Positions 48,345 through 57,254 of a DNA stretch of 64,000 nucleotides are shown here, piece by piece. Position 1 is the first letter of the stretch, and the number at the start of each line of letters is the position of its first letter. The stretch is from assembly GCF_000317795.1 (NCBI RefSeq), contig NC_019791.1, positions 62,001-126,000 on the forward strand, written 5' to 3'. Origin of the DNA: Caldisphaera lagunensis DSM 15908. Lineage in GTDB: Archaea > Thermoproteota > Thermoprotei_A > Sulfolobales > Acidilobaceae. Below the pieces are notes generated by a model. It searched no databases. It had not been told where the DNA came from and was given only the letters and a program-made list of their open reading frames with translations. Made by a program: the position numbers and the translations under genes.

Positions 48345-49482
48345 TAATTAATGGAACATACATCTCTTCTTTAGTTAAACCACTATGGTTTCCCTTTAAA
48401 TTTAAACCCGGATCATTTTCTCTATATGTATATAGATATTTGGTTTCATTATCCTTTGATATACCCAAATAGTCACCCATATAGTTATTCATTACTTCAT
48501 TCTCAACCTTTCCTAAAAGCTTTGAATCAATTATTTCATTTTTGTCAAAAACAAGCAAGTTGTATTTATCTTCCAGATACTTCTTTATATTATACCTTGA
48601 TCTAAACCATATAGCTCTCGAATCCCCATAAGGCGGTACTTCAAGCATATCTAGTAATTCTTTATCATTATTCCATACAACTGTTTTTTTAACTGTAATT
48701 TGCCCATGATCTGCAAATAAGACAAATGTATATTTATCTCTAAATTTATAAGCCACATTAATTAAATTTTCCAAGACATATTTTGCATCATATAATATAA
48801 AATCATGGAATTCGTTGTTATAACCATAGGAATGGCCTAAATGGTCAACTGCATCATAATACACAAATATTCCATCATATTGATTGCTAGATAAAGATTT
48901 TATCAAATTTATTATCATATCAGTTGAGTTAAAATAACCCACTAAATATGAAATATCAGGCCTATTTAAATCTCTATGGAGAGTATTTGTAAATTCTGTA
49001 TTTGATATGCTATTTTGTATAATAGTTAATATCTTTTTATTTGTTTCATGAATCCATGGTTTAACAGGGAATGCCTTAATAAATCCCATATATTGTTTTA
49101 TACTATCATTAATTGGTTCACCAACATAATTATATCTTAAAGTATTTATTATCCCTCCTAGCTTTTTATTAAACATTATATATCCTAATACTCCATGTTC
49201 CCCAGGCGTTTGTCCAGTAAATAATGTTGTTGTAACAGTGGATGTCGTTGAAGGAAAAACAGTTTTTATCTTATTAACTTCTCCTTTTATTTCAATATTT
49301 AATCTATTAAATAATTCCCATCCTAAGCCATCAATAAATATAAAAACAAGCTTATTTCCTTGAAAAGCAATAGGATTTACCATACAATTTCTTTTTACAT
49401 CAAAAAATTTTGCTAATCCGCAAGAAAGTCCATAAATTGTCATATTATTATCATAATCTGGATATTCTAAATCTAGTTCCAT
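48337..49482 (-). CDS. Type I phosphodiesterase/nucleotide pyrophosphatase family protein
   Basis: 381 residues of the alkaline phosphatase superfamily. The metal and nucleophile motifs are VFIFIDGLGWELF (Asp), FPSTTSTVTTTLFTGQTPGEHGV (nucleophile Thr), DAVDHLGHSYG and FADHGQI. It has no signal peptide, so it acts in the cytoplasm. The substrate is a phosphodiester or phosphonate that cannot be named from sequence. Confidence 0.87.
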   Translation of the reverse strand: MELDLEYPDYDNNMTIYGLSCGLAKFFDVKRNCMVNPIAFQGNKLVFIFIDGLGWELFNRLNIEIKGEVNKIKTVFPSTTSTVTTTLFTGQTPGEHGVLGYIMFNKKLGGIINTLRYNYVGEPINDSIKQYMGFIKAFPVKPWIHETNKKILTIIQNSISNTEFTNTLHRDLNRPDISYLVGYFNSTDMIINLIKSLSSNQYDGIFVYYDAVDHLGHSYGYNNEFHDFILYDAKYVLENLINVAYKFRDKYTFVLFADHGQITVKKTVVWNNDKELLDMLEVPPYGDSRAIWFRSRYNIKKYLEDKYNLLVFDKNEIIDSKLLGKVENEVMNNYMGDYLGISKDNETKYLYTYRENDPGLNLKGNHSGLTKEEMYVPLIII

Positions 49483-49572
49483 TATATCCCCAAATTAATT
49501 TAATTTATTCAGAATTTTAAATTCAAATCAATACTGTATTTGACAGTAGCATTAACATTTTATATAATAAAA

Positions 49573-49580
49573 TTTAAATA
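49573..49580 (+). promoter_or_regulatory. TATA box of the aspartokinase operon
   Basis: TTTAAATA, predicting transcription from about 49603, just before GAGGTGGGG (49608-49616). The geometry equals that of the trp and aro promoters. Confidence 0.6.
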
Positions 49581-49616
49581 CTCGTTAGTTAAACTAGTGG
49601 GAAATAAGAGGTGGGG

Positions 49617-49652
49617 ATGATGAAACGCCAAACAAAAATTATAGGCGTATAG
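49617..49652 (+). CDS. Possible 11-residue leader peptide of the aspartokinase operon
   Basis: Directly behind GAGGTGGGG, two ATG codons open MMKRQTKIIGV then TAG. Met, Lys, Thr and Ile, the products of the aspartate pathway, make up seven of the eleven residues. Lys and Ile are common in AT-rich genomes, so the bias alone is weak evidence. A T-rich stretch follows before the aspartokinase gene. Confidence 0.4.
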   Translation: MMKRQTKIIGV

Positions 49653-49656
49653 TAGT

Positions 49657-49685
49657 TCTTTTATTTGATTATGATTTAGTTTTTT
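49657..49685 (+). terminator. T-rich tract between leader frame and aspartokinase gene
   Basis: TCTTTTATTT (49657-49666) and T6 (49680-49685) lie between the leader stop and the ribosome-binding site of the aspartokinase gene. TAGTTCTTT occurs twice (49653-49661 and 49702-49710). In archaea such T runs can terminate transcription, so this could be a conditional terminator. Confidence 0.35.
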
Positions 49686-49728
49686 CGAAATTAGATAAGA
49701 TTAGTTCTTTAATTTTGAGGTGTCCCTT

Positions 49729-50820
49729 ATGAAATACGATGTTTTAAAAATTGGAGGATCTATTTTGTCAACACCTAAATCTTATATAGATGTTTCTATG
49801 TATATAAAGAAATTCGTTGAAAAAAACAAAAGATTAATTATAGTTGTTTCTGCCCTTAAAGGAATGACTGATCTTTTAATAGATTTTTATGATAATAATA
49901 ATAAAAATGCCTTAGACAAATTTATTGAAAAATATCAAGATGTGGTATTTTATTTTGACAATCAGGAACTAAAATATAAATTTAATAGTTTAATTAATGA
50001 ATTATTAAATATAGCAAAGAATGGGAGAAACCATGATTTAAAAATTAGAGACAAAATATTATCTTATGGAGAAAAAATTAGCAAGTTAATTTTATTTTAT
50101 GCACTCAAGATTAATGATTTAAATGCAACTCCTTTGAATGCTGATGATATAATAATTACAGATAATAGATATGGAGATGCATTTATTGATTTAGATAAAA
50201 CATCTAACAATTTACATTTAAACGAAGACATTTATTTAATAGAAGGATTTATAGGTAGATCATATGAAAATTACATAACTACATTGGGTAGAGGAGGTTC
50301 AGATTATACTGCATCTGTGCTATCTTATTTAATAAATGCAGACAACCTTTATTTAATAACAGACGTGCCTGGTATATATTCAAGCGATCCTAGGATAGTT
50401 AAGAATGTAAAAATAGTAAAAAGATTGAATTTTGAAGAGGCAATAGAAGCTTCAACATATAATGTAAAGGGTATTAATTATAAAACATTTTATCCTTTAA
50501 TTAATAGCAAAATTAATGTTTACATTGGTACTTTTGACAATTTTAATACTATAATAAACAGCAAACCACTATACAATGAGCATGTGAAGTTATTTGGATT
50601 AAAGCATGCAAATGAAATTAAATCAATAGGATTGATAGGTTATGGAATGAATAAAGATTTTATAATAAAAAGGATTTATAACTTATTTGATGGAAATCAT
50701 AATGACATTATGATAAATAAAAATGGAGAAAAACCCTCAATGCATATAAATGTTAAGACTGATGATTTCCATAATTTTGTTAATTTATTACATGATGAAT
50801 TGATAGGTGATAATTTATGA
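49729..50820 (+). CDS. lysC: Aspartokinase
   Basis: About 363 residues from ATG 49729 (GAGGTG at 49717-49722); the frame opens at GTG 49720. The kinase domain is intact: VLKIGGSIL, SALKGMTDLL, GFIGRSYENYITTLGRGGSDYTASVL and TDVPGIYSSDPRI. The C-terminal part after residue ~290 is only ~75 residues, room for about one ACT-like unit (IKSIGLIGYGMNKDF...MHINVKTDD) instead of the usual two, so feedback inhibition may be altered. It phosphorylates aspartate for Met, Thr, Ile (and possibly Lys) synthesis. It overlaps asd by four bases. Confidence 0.92.
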   Translation: MKYDVLKIGGSILSTPKSYIDVSMYIKKFVEKNKRLIIVVSALKGMTDLLIDFYDNNNKNALDKFIEKYQDVVFYFDNQELKYKFNSLINELLNIAKNGRNHDLKIRDKILSYGEKISKLILFYALKINDLNATPLNADDIIITDNRYGDAFIDLDKTSNNLHLNEDIYLIEGFIGRSYENYITTLGRGGSDYTASVLSYLINADNLYLITDVPGIYSSDPRIVKNVKIVKRLNFEEAIEASTYNVKGINYKTFYPLINSKINVYIGTFDNFNTIINSKPLYNEHVKLFGLKHANEIKSIGLIGYGMNKDFIIKRIYNLFDGNHNDIMINKNGEKPSMHINVKTDDFHNFVNLLHDELIGDNL

Positions 50821-51881
50821 AGTTTAATGTTGTTGTAGTTGGGTCAACTGGATTAGTGGGACAAAGGCTTGTCTCTATGCTATCAAAACATCAATGGTTT
50901 AATTTAATAGGCATTACTGCATCAAAGGATAAGGCAAATAAGAAATATAAAGATGTAGTAAAATGGAGCCTAGAAAATAAAATGCCAGAAAACGTTGAAG
51001 AAATGATAGTATACGATACAAATATTGAAAATATAAATAACTTAAAACCAGATATTGTATTTACATCACTTCCTACTGATATCTCAAAGGATTTCGATAT
51101 TCAACTAGTAAAGCAAGGTTACGTTGTTATATCTCATGCGAGCAATAATAGGATGGATAAAGATGTACCTCTTTTAAATCCTGAAGTTAATGCAGATCAC
51201 ATAAATGTCTTAAAATTACAAGCTAATAGATGGAAGGGAAGATTAATTAAGGTACCTAATTGTGCAACTTCTATTTTAACTTTGGCATTAAAACCCATTT
51301 ATGATAACTTTGGTTTGCGCCATGTTTTTGTATCAACAATGCAGGCTTTATCTGGGGCTGGAATTAATGGTGTTTCATCAATGGCCATCCTAGATAACAT
51401 TATACCTTATATTGAACATGAAGAAGAAAAAATTGAGAATGAAAGTTTAAAAATACTTGGAGAATTATCAAATGAAAGTATAAAACCAAATGAAAGTTTT
51501 TATGTATCAGCTTCAGTCCATAGAGTTAATGTACTAGAAGGACATTTAGAAAGCGTTTTCTTAAAGACTGATAATGATGTTAGTGTTGAAGAGATTAAGA
51601 AGAGTTTAATTGAATTTAAAGAAAATAAAATAAAGAATTTAAATTTGCCAACTAAACCATCTCAACCTATAATTGTTAGAAATGAAATAGATAGACCACA
51701 ACCAAGATTGGATAGAAATGAAGGAAATGGAATGAGTATAGTAGTAGGAAGAATTAGGAAGGATAATAGAAATTGGATCAAATTTAATGTTTTAGGTCAT
51801 AATACAATAAGAGGAGCAGCTGGTAATGGAGTTTTAATAGGAGAACTTGTTGCAAAAAATTACAATGATATTATTCAATAA
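50817..51881 (+). CDS. asd: Aspartate-semialdehyde dehydrogenase
   Basis: 354 residues. NADP motif VVGSTGLVGQRLV at the N-terminus, the catalytic Cys in KVPNCATSILTLAL, and SASVHRVNVLEGHLES with the catalytic His. It reduces aspartyl phosphate to the semialdehyde, the branch point for threonine and methionine. It overlaps the convergent exonuclease gene by 11 bases. Confidence 0.95.
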   Translation: MKFNVVVVGSTGLVGQRLVSMLSKHQWFNLIGITASKDKANKKYKDVVKWSLENKMPENVEEMIVYDTNIENINNLKPDIVFTSLPTDISKDFDIQLVKQGYVVISHASNNRMDKDVPLLNPEVNADHINVLKLQANRWKGRLIKVPNCATSILTLALKPIYDNFGLRHVFVSTMQALSGAGINGVSSMAILDNIIPYIEHEEEKIENESLKILGELSNESIKPNESFYVSASVHRVNVLEGHLESVFLKTDNDVSVEEIKKSLIEFKENKIKNLNLPTKPSQPIIVRNEIDRPQPRLDRNEGNGMSIVVGRIRKDNRNWIKFNVLGHNTIRGAAGNGVLIGELVAKNYNDIIQ

Positions 51882-52608
51882 TTAAATATACTGGAGCATG
51901 ATCTGAACCCATAATTTTATCCATGATATCGCAATCCTTAACCCTTTTAACAATATCACTTGAAACAACACAATAATCTATTCTCCACCCTATGTTCTTT
52001 TCTCTAGCATGGAATCTATAACTCCACCATGAATATCTATTGGGTTCTTTATGAAATATTCTAAACGCATCTATATAACCTAATTCTAAAAAGTGCGTCA
52101 TCCAATCCCTTTCCTGTTGAGTAAAGCCTGGATTGTTAACATTATCTTTTGGTCTTGCTATATCAATTTCTTTATGGGCAACATTAAAATCTCCGCAAAT
52201 GATTTTAGGTTTTTTTAGACTACTTAAGAATTTTTCCATTTGACTGTTAAAACTAAGCTTGTAATCTAATCTAGTTAAACCATGCTGAGCATTGGGAAAA
52301 TATGAATTAATAACGTAAAATTCATCAAATTCTAATGTTATATTTCTTCCTTCAGAATCGAATTCTTCATTCCCTATTCCAAATAAAACATTTTTTGGCT
52401 TTATTTTTGTCATTGTTAATGTTCCAGCATAACCTTTTCTTTTTGCTGGATATATATAAATTTCATACCCTAGATTTTGCAATTCATCTGGTATTGTATC
52501 TGTTTTTATTTCTTGAAACATTATTATATCAAAATTAAGTAATTCCTTAGGTAAGCCTTTTGATAAAACACTTCTCAAGCCGTTAACATTCCAAGTTAAA
52601 ATTTTCAT
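51871..52608 (-). CDS. xthA: Exonuclease III / AP endonuclease
   Basis: 245 residues, EEP fold. ILTWNVNGLRS at the start, the metal Glu in FQEIKTD, GDFNVAHKEID and the terminal GSDHAPV are the ExoIII signatures. It cleaves DNA at abasic sites in base-excision repair. Confidence 0.95.
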   Translation of the reverse strand: MKILTWNVNGLRSVLSKGLPKELLNFDIIMFQEIKTDTIPDELQNLGYEIYIYPAKRKGYAGTLTMTKIKPKNVLFGIGNEEFDSEGRNITLEFDEFYVINSYFPNAQHGLTRLDYKLSFNSQMEKFLSSLKKPKIICGDFNVAHKEIDIARPKDNVNNPGFTQQERDWMTHFLELGYIDAFRIFHKEPNRYSWWSYRFHAREKNIGWRIDYCVVSSDIVKRVKDCDIMDKIMGSDHAPVYLIIE

Positions 52609-52734
52609 TTAATCACCAGTTTTTAAATCAATTTTTTAATATTTAAGTTTTAGCTTAAAAAATTGATAAGAACTTTGTTGAACGTTTAACAAAAGATTTT
52701 TTCTTAAAAAAATTATGAAAAATTTGGGGGGATA

Positions 52735-54111
52735 ATGAAAAAAGAAAATAAATTGCAAAAAGATGCAGTAAGCATTATAGGAGATTTCTTTAATTCACTA
52801 GGTGGTCAAGCACCCACGTATAGTATTGCTGGTGGAACAGCACTCATATTAAGCACATCTTATGCTTCATCACCATTAGCAATGCTAATTACATTAATAG
52901 GAGTTTTAGCAATTGTTTATTCAGTATTTATATTATCGAAAAGGTATTCACATTCAGCAAGTTTTTACTATTATGTATCTAAGGTTTTGGGTACTCCTAC
53001 TGGTTATTTTAATGGCATTATATATACAATATTTTACAGTATAATAGGAGTTGGATCAGTAGCAATAGCATTTGCTTATTTAGGATATGAAGGGATATTA
53101 GCATCAACAGGAATTAAAGTGAATCCATTAGTTCTTATAGCTATACCTATAATTATCTCATTTATAATTGCATATTTCGGAATAAAGCCTAGCATTAAAT
53201 CTGAAGTTGTTATCGCTACAATTGAAATAGGTATTTTGCTATTATTTGTTGGATTTTCCTTTTTTTATAATATCCATAATTTAACTTTATACCCATTTAC
53301 GTTAAAAGGTACTTTTACCAATTCGTTAAAAGGAGAATTGGCTGCTATTTCTGGTGGATTGATTTTTGGAATAACATATTTTATGGGTTTTGAAGTATCA
53401 ACACAATTAGGAGAAGAATCAAAAGATCCAAATAAGGCTATTCCTACTAGTACTTTGTTTTCTACAATTATTATGGGATTTCTTTATATCATAGTTACCT
53501 ATGCCATTATATTAAATGTTGGTTTTAATTATAATTCTATTAGTTCATTTATTGCTCAGGCCCAAGGAGCAGGATTAAATCCTGTTTATATTTTAATGAA
53601 AAAATATTTAGGAAATCCTGGGTTAATAATATTTTCTATTTTAACAATGTTTAGCGTTTTTGGATGTTATTTAGCAACATTAAATGCAACAGCAAGAATG
53701 ATTTATGGAATGAGTAAAGAAAACCTTTTACCAAAGAAATTTGAAGAAGTAAACAAATACAAGAGTCCTAAGAATGCATTAATTATAAGCACATTACTCT
53801 CCTCAATTATTATCATATTATTTTATTTGTTGTCTTTTAATTCAGGAAGTTTAGTTGAACAAACATATAATGCTATGGAAAATGCTTATGCAATTGATTC
53901 CCTTTATTATGTAATTTCATTAGCATTTTTATCCATTTCTGCTTTTTCCCTAACCAATGTAAAAGGAAAAATAATAAGCATCATAGGTTTAGTTATTCTA
54001 GCAATTACATTTTACTATTCAATAGTAAATTTATATTATCTAATTGCTGTCGTTTTAACTGCTATATTTGTAATAATAAGCTATTTCTATATAAAAAGGT
54101 GGGTAAATTAA
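52735..54111 (+). CDS. APC-family amino-acid permease
   Basis: 458 residues, about 12 membrane helices. The N-terminus has the family's unwound first helix (QAPTYSIAGGTALIL), and ALGEE-type GFEVSTQLGEESKDPNKAIPTS follows helix 6, as in amino-acid/polyamine/organocation transporters. The substrate is unknown. GGGGGGAT precedes the ATG. The amidohydrolase gene follows 250 bases later on the same strand. Confidence 0.87.
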   Translation: MKKENKLQKDAVSIIGDFFNSLGGQAPTYSIAGGTALILSTSYASSPLAMLITLIGVLAIVYSVFILSKRYSHSASFYYYVSKVLGTPTGYFNGIIYTIFYSIIGVGSVAIAFAYLGYEGILASTGIKVNPLVLIAIPIIISFIIAYFGIKPSIKSEVVIATIEIGILLLFVGFSFFYNIHNLTLYPFTLKGTFTNSLKGELAAISGGLIFGITYFMGFEVSTQLGEESKDPNKAIPTSTLFSTIIMGFLYIIVTYAIILNVGFNYNSISSFIAQAQGAGLNPVYILMKKYLGNPGLIIFSILTMFSVFGCYLATLNATARMIYGMSKENLLPKKFEEVNKYKSPKNALIISTLLSSIIIILFYLLSFNSGSLVEQTYNAMENAYAIDSLYYVISLAFLSISAFSLTNVKGKIISIIGLVILAITFYYSIVNLYYLIAVVLTAIFVIISYFYIKRWVN

Positions 54112-54377
54112 GAAATTATATTAAATTAAGAAATTATTAAATTATAATATTGCTAAATTTTCTAGGCTTTTGGATTTTTATAGTCTTATTAGTCTTTATA
54201 ACATAATGAAAGTATTAAGAAAAAATGAGAGGAAATAATATATTAAGAAACTTAAGGCTTATTATTTTTAGAGAACATCTTGTGAATTAAAATAAAAAAT
54301 TGTTAAAATTGATTTATTGATTAATAGTAGATAAGAATATAAAGAAGTATATATCAATATCAATGGGAGGGATAAGA

Positions 54378-55640
54378 ATGGGAAAGATAGCCTTAACTAA
54401 TTGTCTGGTTTTTGATTCAACAGGTAAGCCTCCTTATAAGGGAAATATATTAATAAATAATGGAATAATAGAAGATATAGGAAAAGCAAATGAAGTTAAA
54501 TTTCCTGATGATTATGATGTAATTGATTTAAATGGAAAATTTGTAATGCCAGGATTAATAGATGCTCATATGCATTTAACAGGAAGTAGAAGTGGAAAAA
54601 TAGAAGAAGACTTGATTACCCCTATTGGTGTTTTCTTTGCAAGAGCTATAAAAGATCTTGAATCACTATTAAATGCTGGTTTTACAACAATTGTTGATGC
54701 AGGTAGCATATTAGCAATTCAATTAAAAGAAGCAGTTAATGAAAAAACAATCGTTGGACCAAGAATTGTAGGTGCTGGACCTGTTTTATCTCAAACTTTT
54801 GGTCATGGTGATACTCATTACTTCCCTGTTGAATATGTAGATTATAGGACATCAAAGAAATTAACCCCATTTATGTCATTGATTTGTGATGGAGAAGATG
54901 AGTGTAGAAAAGCTGCTAGATATGCATTTAGAGAAGGGGCTGATTTTATTAAGGTAATGGCATCAGGAGGGGTTTTATCACAAAAAGATAGGCCCGAATA
55001 TAGGCAATTTACATTAAATGAATTAAAAGCAATAGTTGATGAAGCAAATGCTGTTAACAAATGGGTCCATGCACATGCTGAGGGTAAAATTGGTATAATA
55101 AATTCTGCAAAAGCAGGAATCAAAGTTATAGCTCATGGTGATATGATGGATGAAGAAGCAGCTAATGAAGTTTTAAAAGCTGGAAGCATAGTGGTTCCTA
55201 CTTTTGCCATAGATTATGCTTTATTAGATAAAGGTAGTGAAATGGGAGTACCGGAATGGGCAATGAAGAAAATTAAAGAGTTATATGAAATTCATATTGA
55301 TAATGCGAGATTGGCATATAAAATGGGAATTAAGTTAGCAACTGGAACAGATTTTTCGGGAGGATTAGGGAAACATGGAGATAATGCAATTGAAGTAAAA
55401 TTGTTTGTTGATAAAATTGGTATGAAAAATGATGAGGCATTGATCTCTGCAACTAAAATATCATCGATAGCGGCAGGAATGGAAAAAAGTATTGGTACAT
55501 TGGAGAAGGGGAAGATAGCTGACATAATAGCAATTAATGGTAATCCATTAGATGATATTAATGTTATAACAAATAAGGATAATATATTATTAGTTATAAA
55601 AGAAGGAGAAATATACAAAAATAAATTAAAAATTTCATAA
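54378..55640 (+). CDS. Amidohydrolase (imidazolonepropionase/prolidase-like)
   Basis: About 420 residues. The metal-dependent hydrolase core is complete: DAHMH, the Lys to be carboxylated in FIKVMASGG, HAHAEG, HGDMMDE and GTDFSGG. This subgroup includes archaeal and bacterial Xaa-Pro (Xaa-Arg) dipeptidases as well as HutI-like enzymes. With hutI already present, a peptidase or cyclic-amide hydrolase is more likely. The frame opens at ATG 54363, but GGAGGG lies between that and ATG 54378. The upstream permease may supply its substrate. Confidence 0.82.
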   Translation: MGKIALTNCLVFDSTGKPPYKGNILINNGIIEDIGKANEVKFPDDYDVIDLNGKFVMPGLIDAHMHLTGSRSGKIEEDLITPIGVFFARAIKDLESLLNAGFTTIVDAGSILAIQLKEAVNEKTIVGPRIVGAGPVLSQTFGHGDTHYFPVEYVDYRTSKKLTPFMSLICDGEDECRKAARYAFREGADFIKVMASGGVLSQKDRPEYRQFTLNELKAIVDEANAVNKWVHAHAEGKIGIINSAKAGIKVIAHGDMMDEEAANEVLKAGSIVVPTFAIDYALLDKGSEMGVPEWAMKKIKELYEIHIDNARLAYKMGIKLATGTDFSGGLGKHGDNAIEVKLFVDKIGMKNDEALISATKISSIAAGMEKSIGTLEKGKIADIIAINGNPLDDINVITNKDNILLVIKEGEIYKNKLKIS

Positions 55641-55845
55641 AAATTAGAAACACAGTATTATGATAAAATAATATTAATAAATTTTTATTATTTATACTTA
55701 AAAATTATATTGGGTTTCTTTAAACAAAAATATTAATATTAAACCCTATTTAGCTTTTTATACATAAATAAAATAATTTTCTCATGAAATATATATACAA
55801 ACAAAAATAATTTTTTGTTAACTTAAAAAATCAGGGTGGGATTTA

Positions 55846-56862
55846 ATGTCAAAATATAAATATTTTTATATAGCTTTTATATGCTGCTCACTAATATTAT
55901 TGGCTATACCAATCGCTTTTTCTGCTAGTGGAACATCGAAATTTATTATAAATCAAACAACATTTAATATTACTCCTGGTAAAAGTGTAAGTGAAAAATT
56001 CCAACTCGTTTTAAGTAGTGGTACAACTTGGGGGACAGATATAGCGGTATCTCCAAGTGTATCAGGTATATCAATAACATTTAATCCTTCAAGCGGGGAC
56101 CCAACTTTTTCAGGCTCATTTACTATATCAGTATCAAATAATGCAAAACCTGGCAAATATGTTTTTAATGTTTCTGCAACTGGTGATGATCCAACAACTT
56201 CACCAACAAGTATAATAGTATATGTTTCTTCTCCTGCTATATCAACTACTACAACTACTACTACAACCTCAACATCTTCAACAACTACTACTACAACCTC
56301 AACACCAACCCCAGTTACTACAACAACAACTACATCAACAACAAAGCAAGGAAATTATTTTGTATATGTTATTGCAGTTTTGGTAATTCTAGCTATTATA
56401 ATAGGGGGAGTGTTATATTATAGCAAAAGTGCAAATTCTGTTAAGTATGCAGTTTCAAGTTTTTCAATATTGAGCATTTTAATTTCATTATACCTTATCT
56501 TTTTTGATTCAACATTAAGATCATTTGCAAGTATTCATTATTATTTATTAATAATTTATACAATTATATTAATATTAATTAATCCCTTAATTTATGGAAA
56601 AAGATTGAATATAATATATCCTATTCAAGCAATAATATCAGCCATATTTTTTATAGGTATGTTATTGGATTCTCTTTTAGGCATGCCATTAAGTTCTATT
56701 GGTGATGCAGGATCTTCTTTTAGTATGAACTATTTCTTTGGTTTTGGTGCAAATTCAGTTTCAACGTTTCCTATATCATTTTCCTTTTCGTTTTTATTGA
56801 TTCTAACATTTCTAATTCTTATTTCTAGTATTATAGGTATTTTTAAAAAGAATATAAAATAA
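55846..56862 (+). CDS. Secreted/membrane protein with Thr-rich linker
   Basis: 338 residues. Signal peptide (residues 1-~27, ending IAFSA), then one beta-sandwich domain (~30-125), a Thr/Ser repeat linker (~130-165, probably O-glycosylated), and a C-terminal half with five or more membrane helices. No family is recognised. The outer domain resembles the Ig-like modules of archaeal surface proteins. GGTGGG precedes the ATG. Confidence 0.65.
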   Translation: MSKYKYFYIAFICCSLILLAIPIAFSASGTSKFIINQTTFNITPGKSVSEKFQLVLSSGTTWGTDIAVSPSVSGISITFNPSSGDPTFSGSFTISVSNNAKPGKYVFNVSATGDDPTTSPTSIIVYVSSPAISTTTTTTTTSTSSTTTTTTSTPTPVTTTTTTSTTKQGNYFVYVIAVLVILAIIIGGVLYYSKSANSVKYAVSSFSILSILISLYLIFFDSTLRSFASIHYYLLIIYTIILILINPLIYGKRLNIIYPIQAIISAIFFIGMLLDSLLGMPLSSIGDAGSSFSMNYFFGFGANSVSTFPISFSFSFLLILTFLILISSIIGIFKKNIK

Positions 56863-56872
56863 ATCATTTTTA

Positions 56873-57250
56873 TTATGTACATTTTTTCAAATCTATTTTT
56901 TTAAATAAGTTATTTACAGCTCTATTATTTACAATTTTACCATGAGGTCTCAATCCTCCTGTAAAGCTTGATGGTATATGCAATAATTCGTGGATTATAA
57001 CCTTAATTTTATCTTCAAATGATAGTCTATCAAATTTTTCGCTTATGAATTCAATTACATAAATTGGTTCCATTCCTAAGGCAAATCTAATTGCTGATGG
57101 TACAGAGTATATTCTAGCGATAGCTTTGGTTTTAGAATTATGACTTTTTACAACATAAACATTAGACTTTTCTATATAATTCATTTCTAGGCTATCAATA
57201 ATACATTTCACAATTTTTTCTAAGTATTCATCTTTCTCATAGCGTATCAT
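56873..57250 (-). CDS. Predicted zinc metallopeptidase (COG4900-like)
   Basis: 125 residues. The zincin motif HELLHIP (HExxH) is followed by FTGGLRPHG, whose His probably is the third ligand. The N-terminal YEKDEYLEKIVKCII and AIARIYSVPS pattern matches small archaeal predicted metallopeptidases related to phage enzymes. The stop of the upstream M20 peptidase gene is four bases before its start, so they form an operon. Confidence 0.75.
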   Translation of the reverse strand: MIRYEKDEYLEKIVKCIIDSLEMNYIEKSNVYVVKSHNSKTKAIARIYSVPSAIRFALGMEPIYVIEFISEKFDRLSFEDKIKVIIHELLHIPSSFTGGLRPHGKIVNNRAVNNLFKKIDLKKCT

Positions 57251-57254
57251 TATC

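Noticed and set aside
49595-49603. TAGTGGGAA shared by the aro and aspartokinase promoter regions as an operator
   Set aside because: The nine-base match sits at different distances from the TATA boxes and is absent from the trp promoter, so chance is the simpler reading.
56250-56345. Thr-codon repeats (ACT/ACA) looking like a tandem repeat locus or CRISPR-like array
   Set aside because: They encode the Ser/Thr linker of a surface protein in frame; there are no regular spacers.
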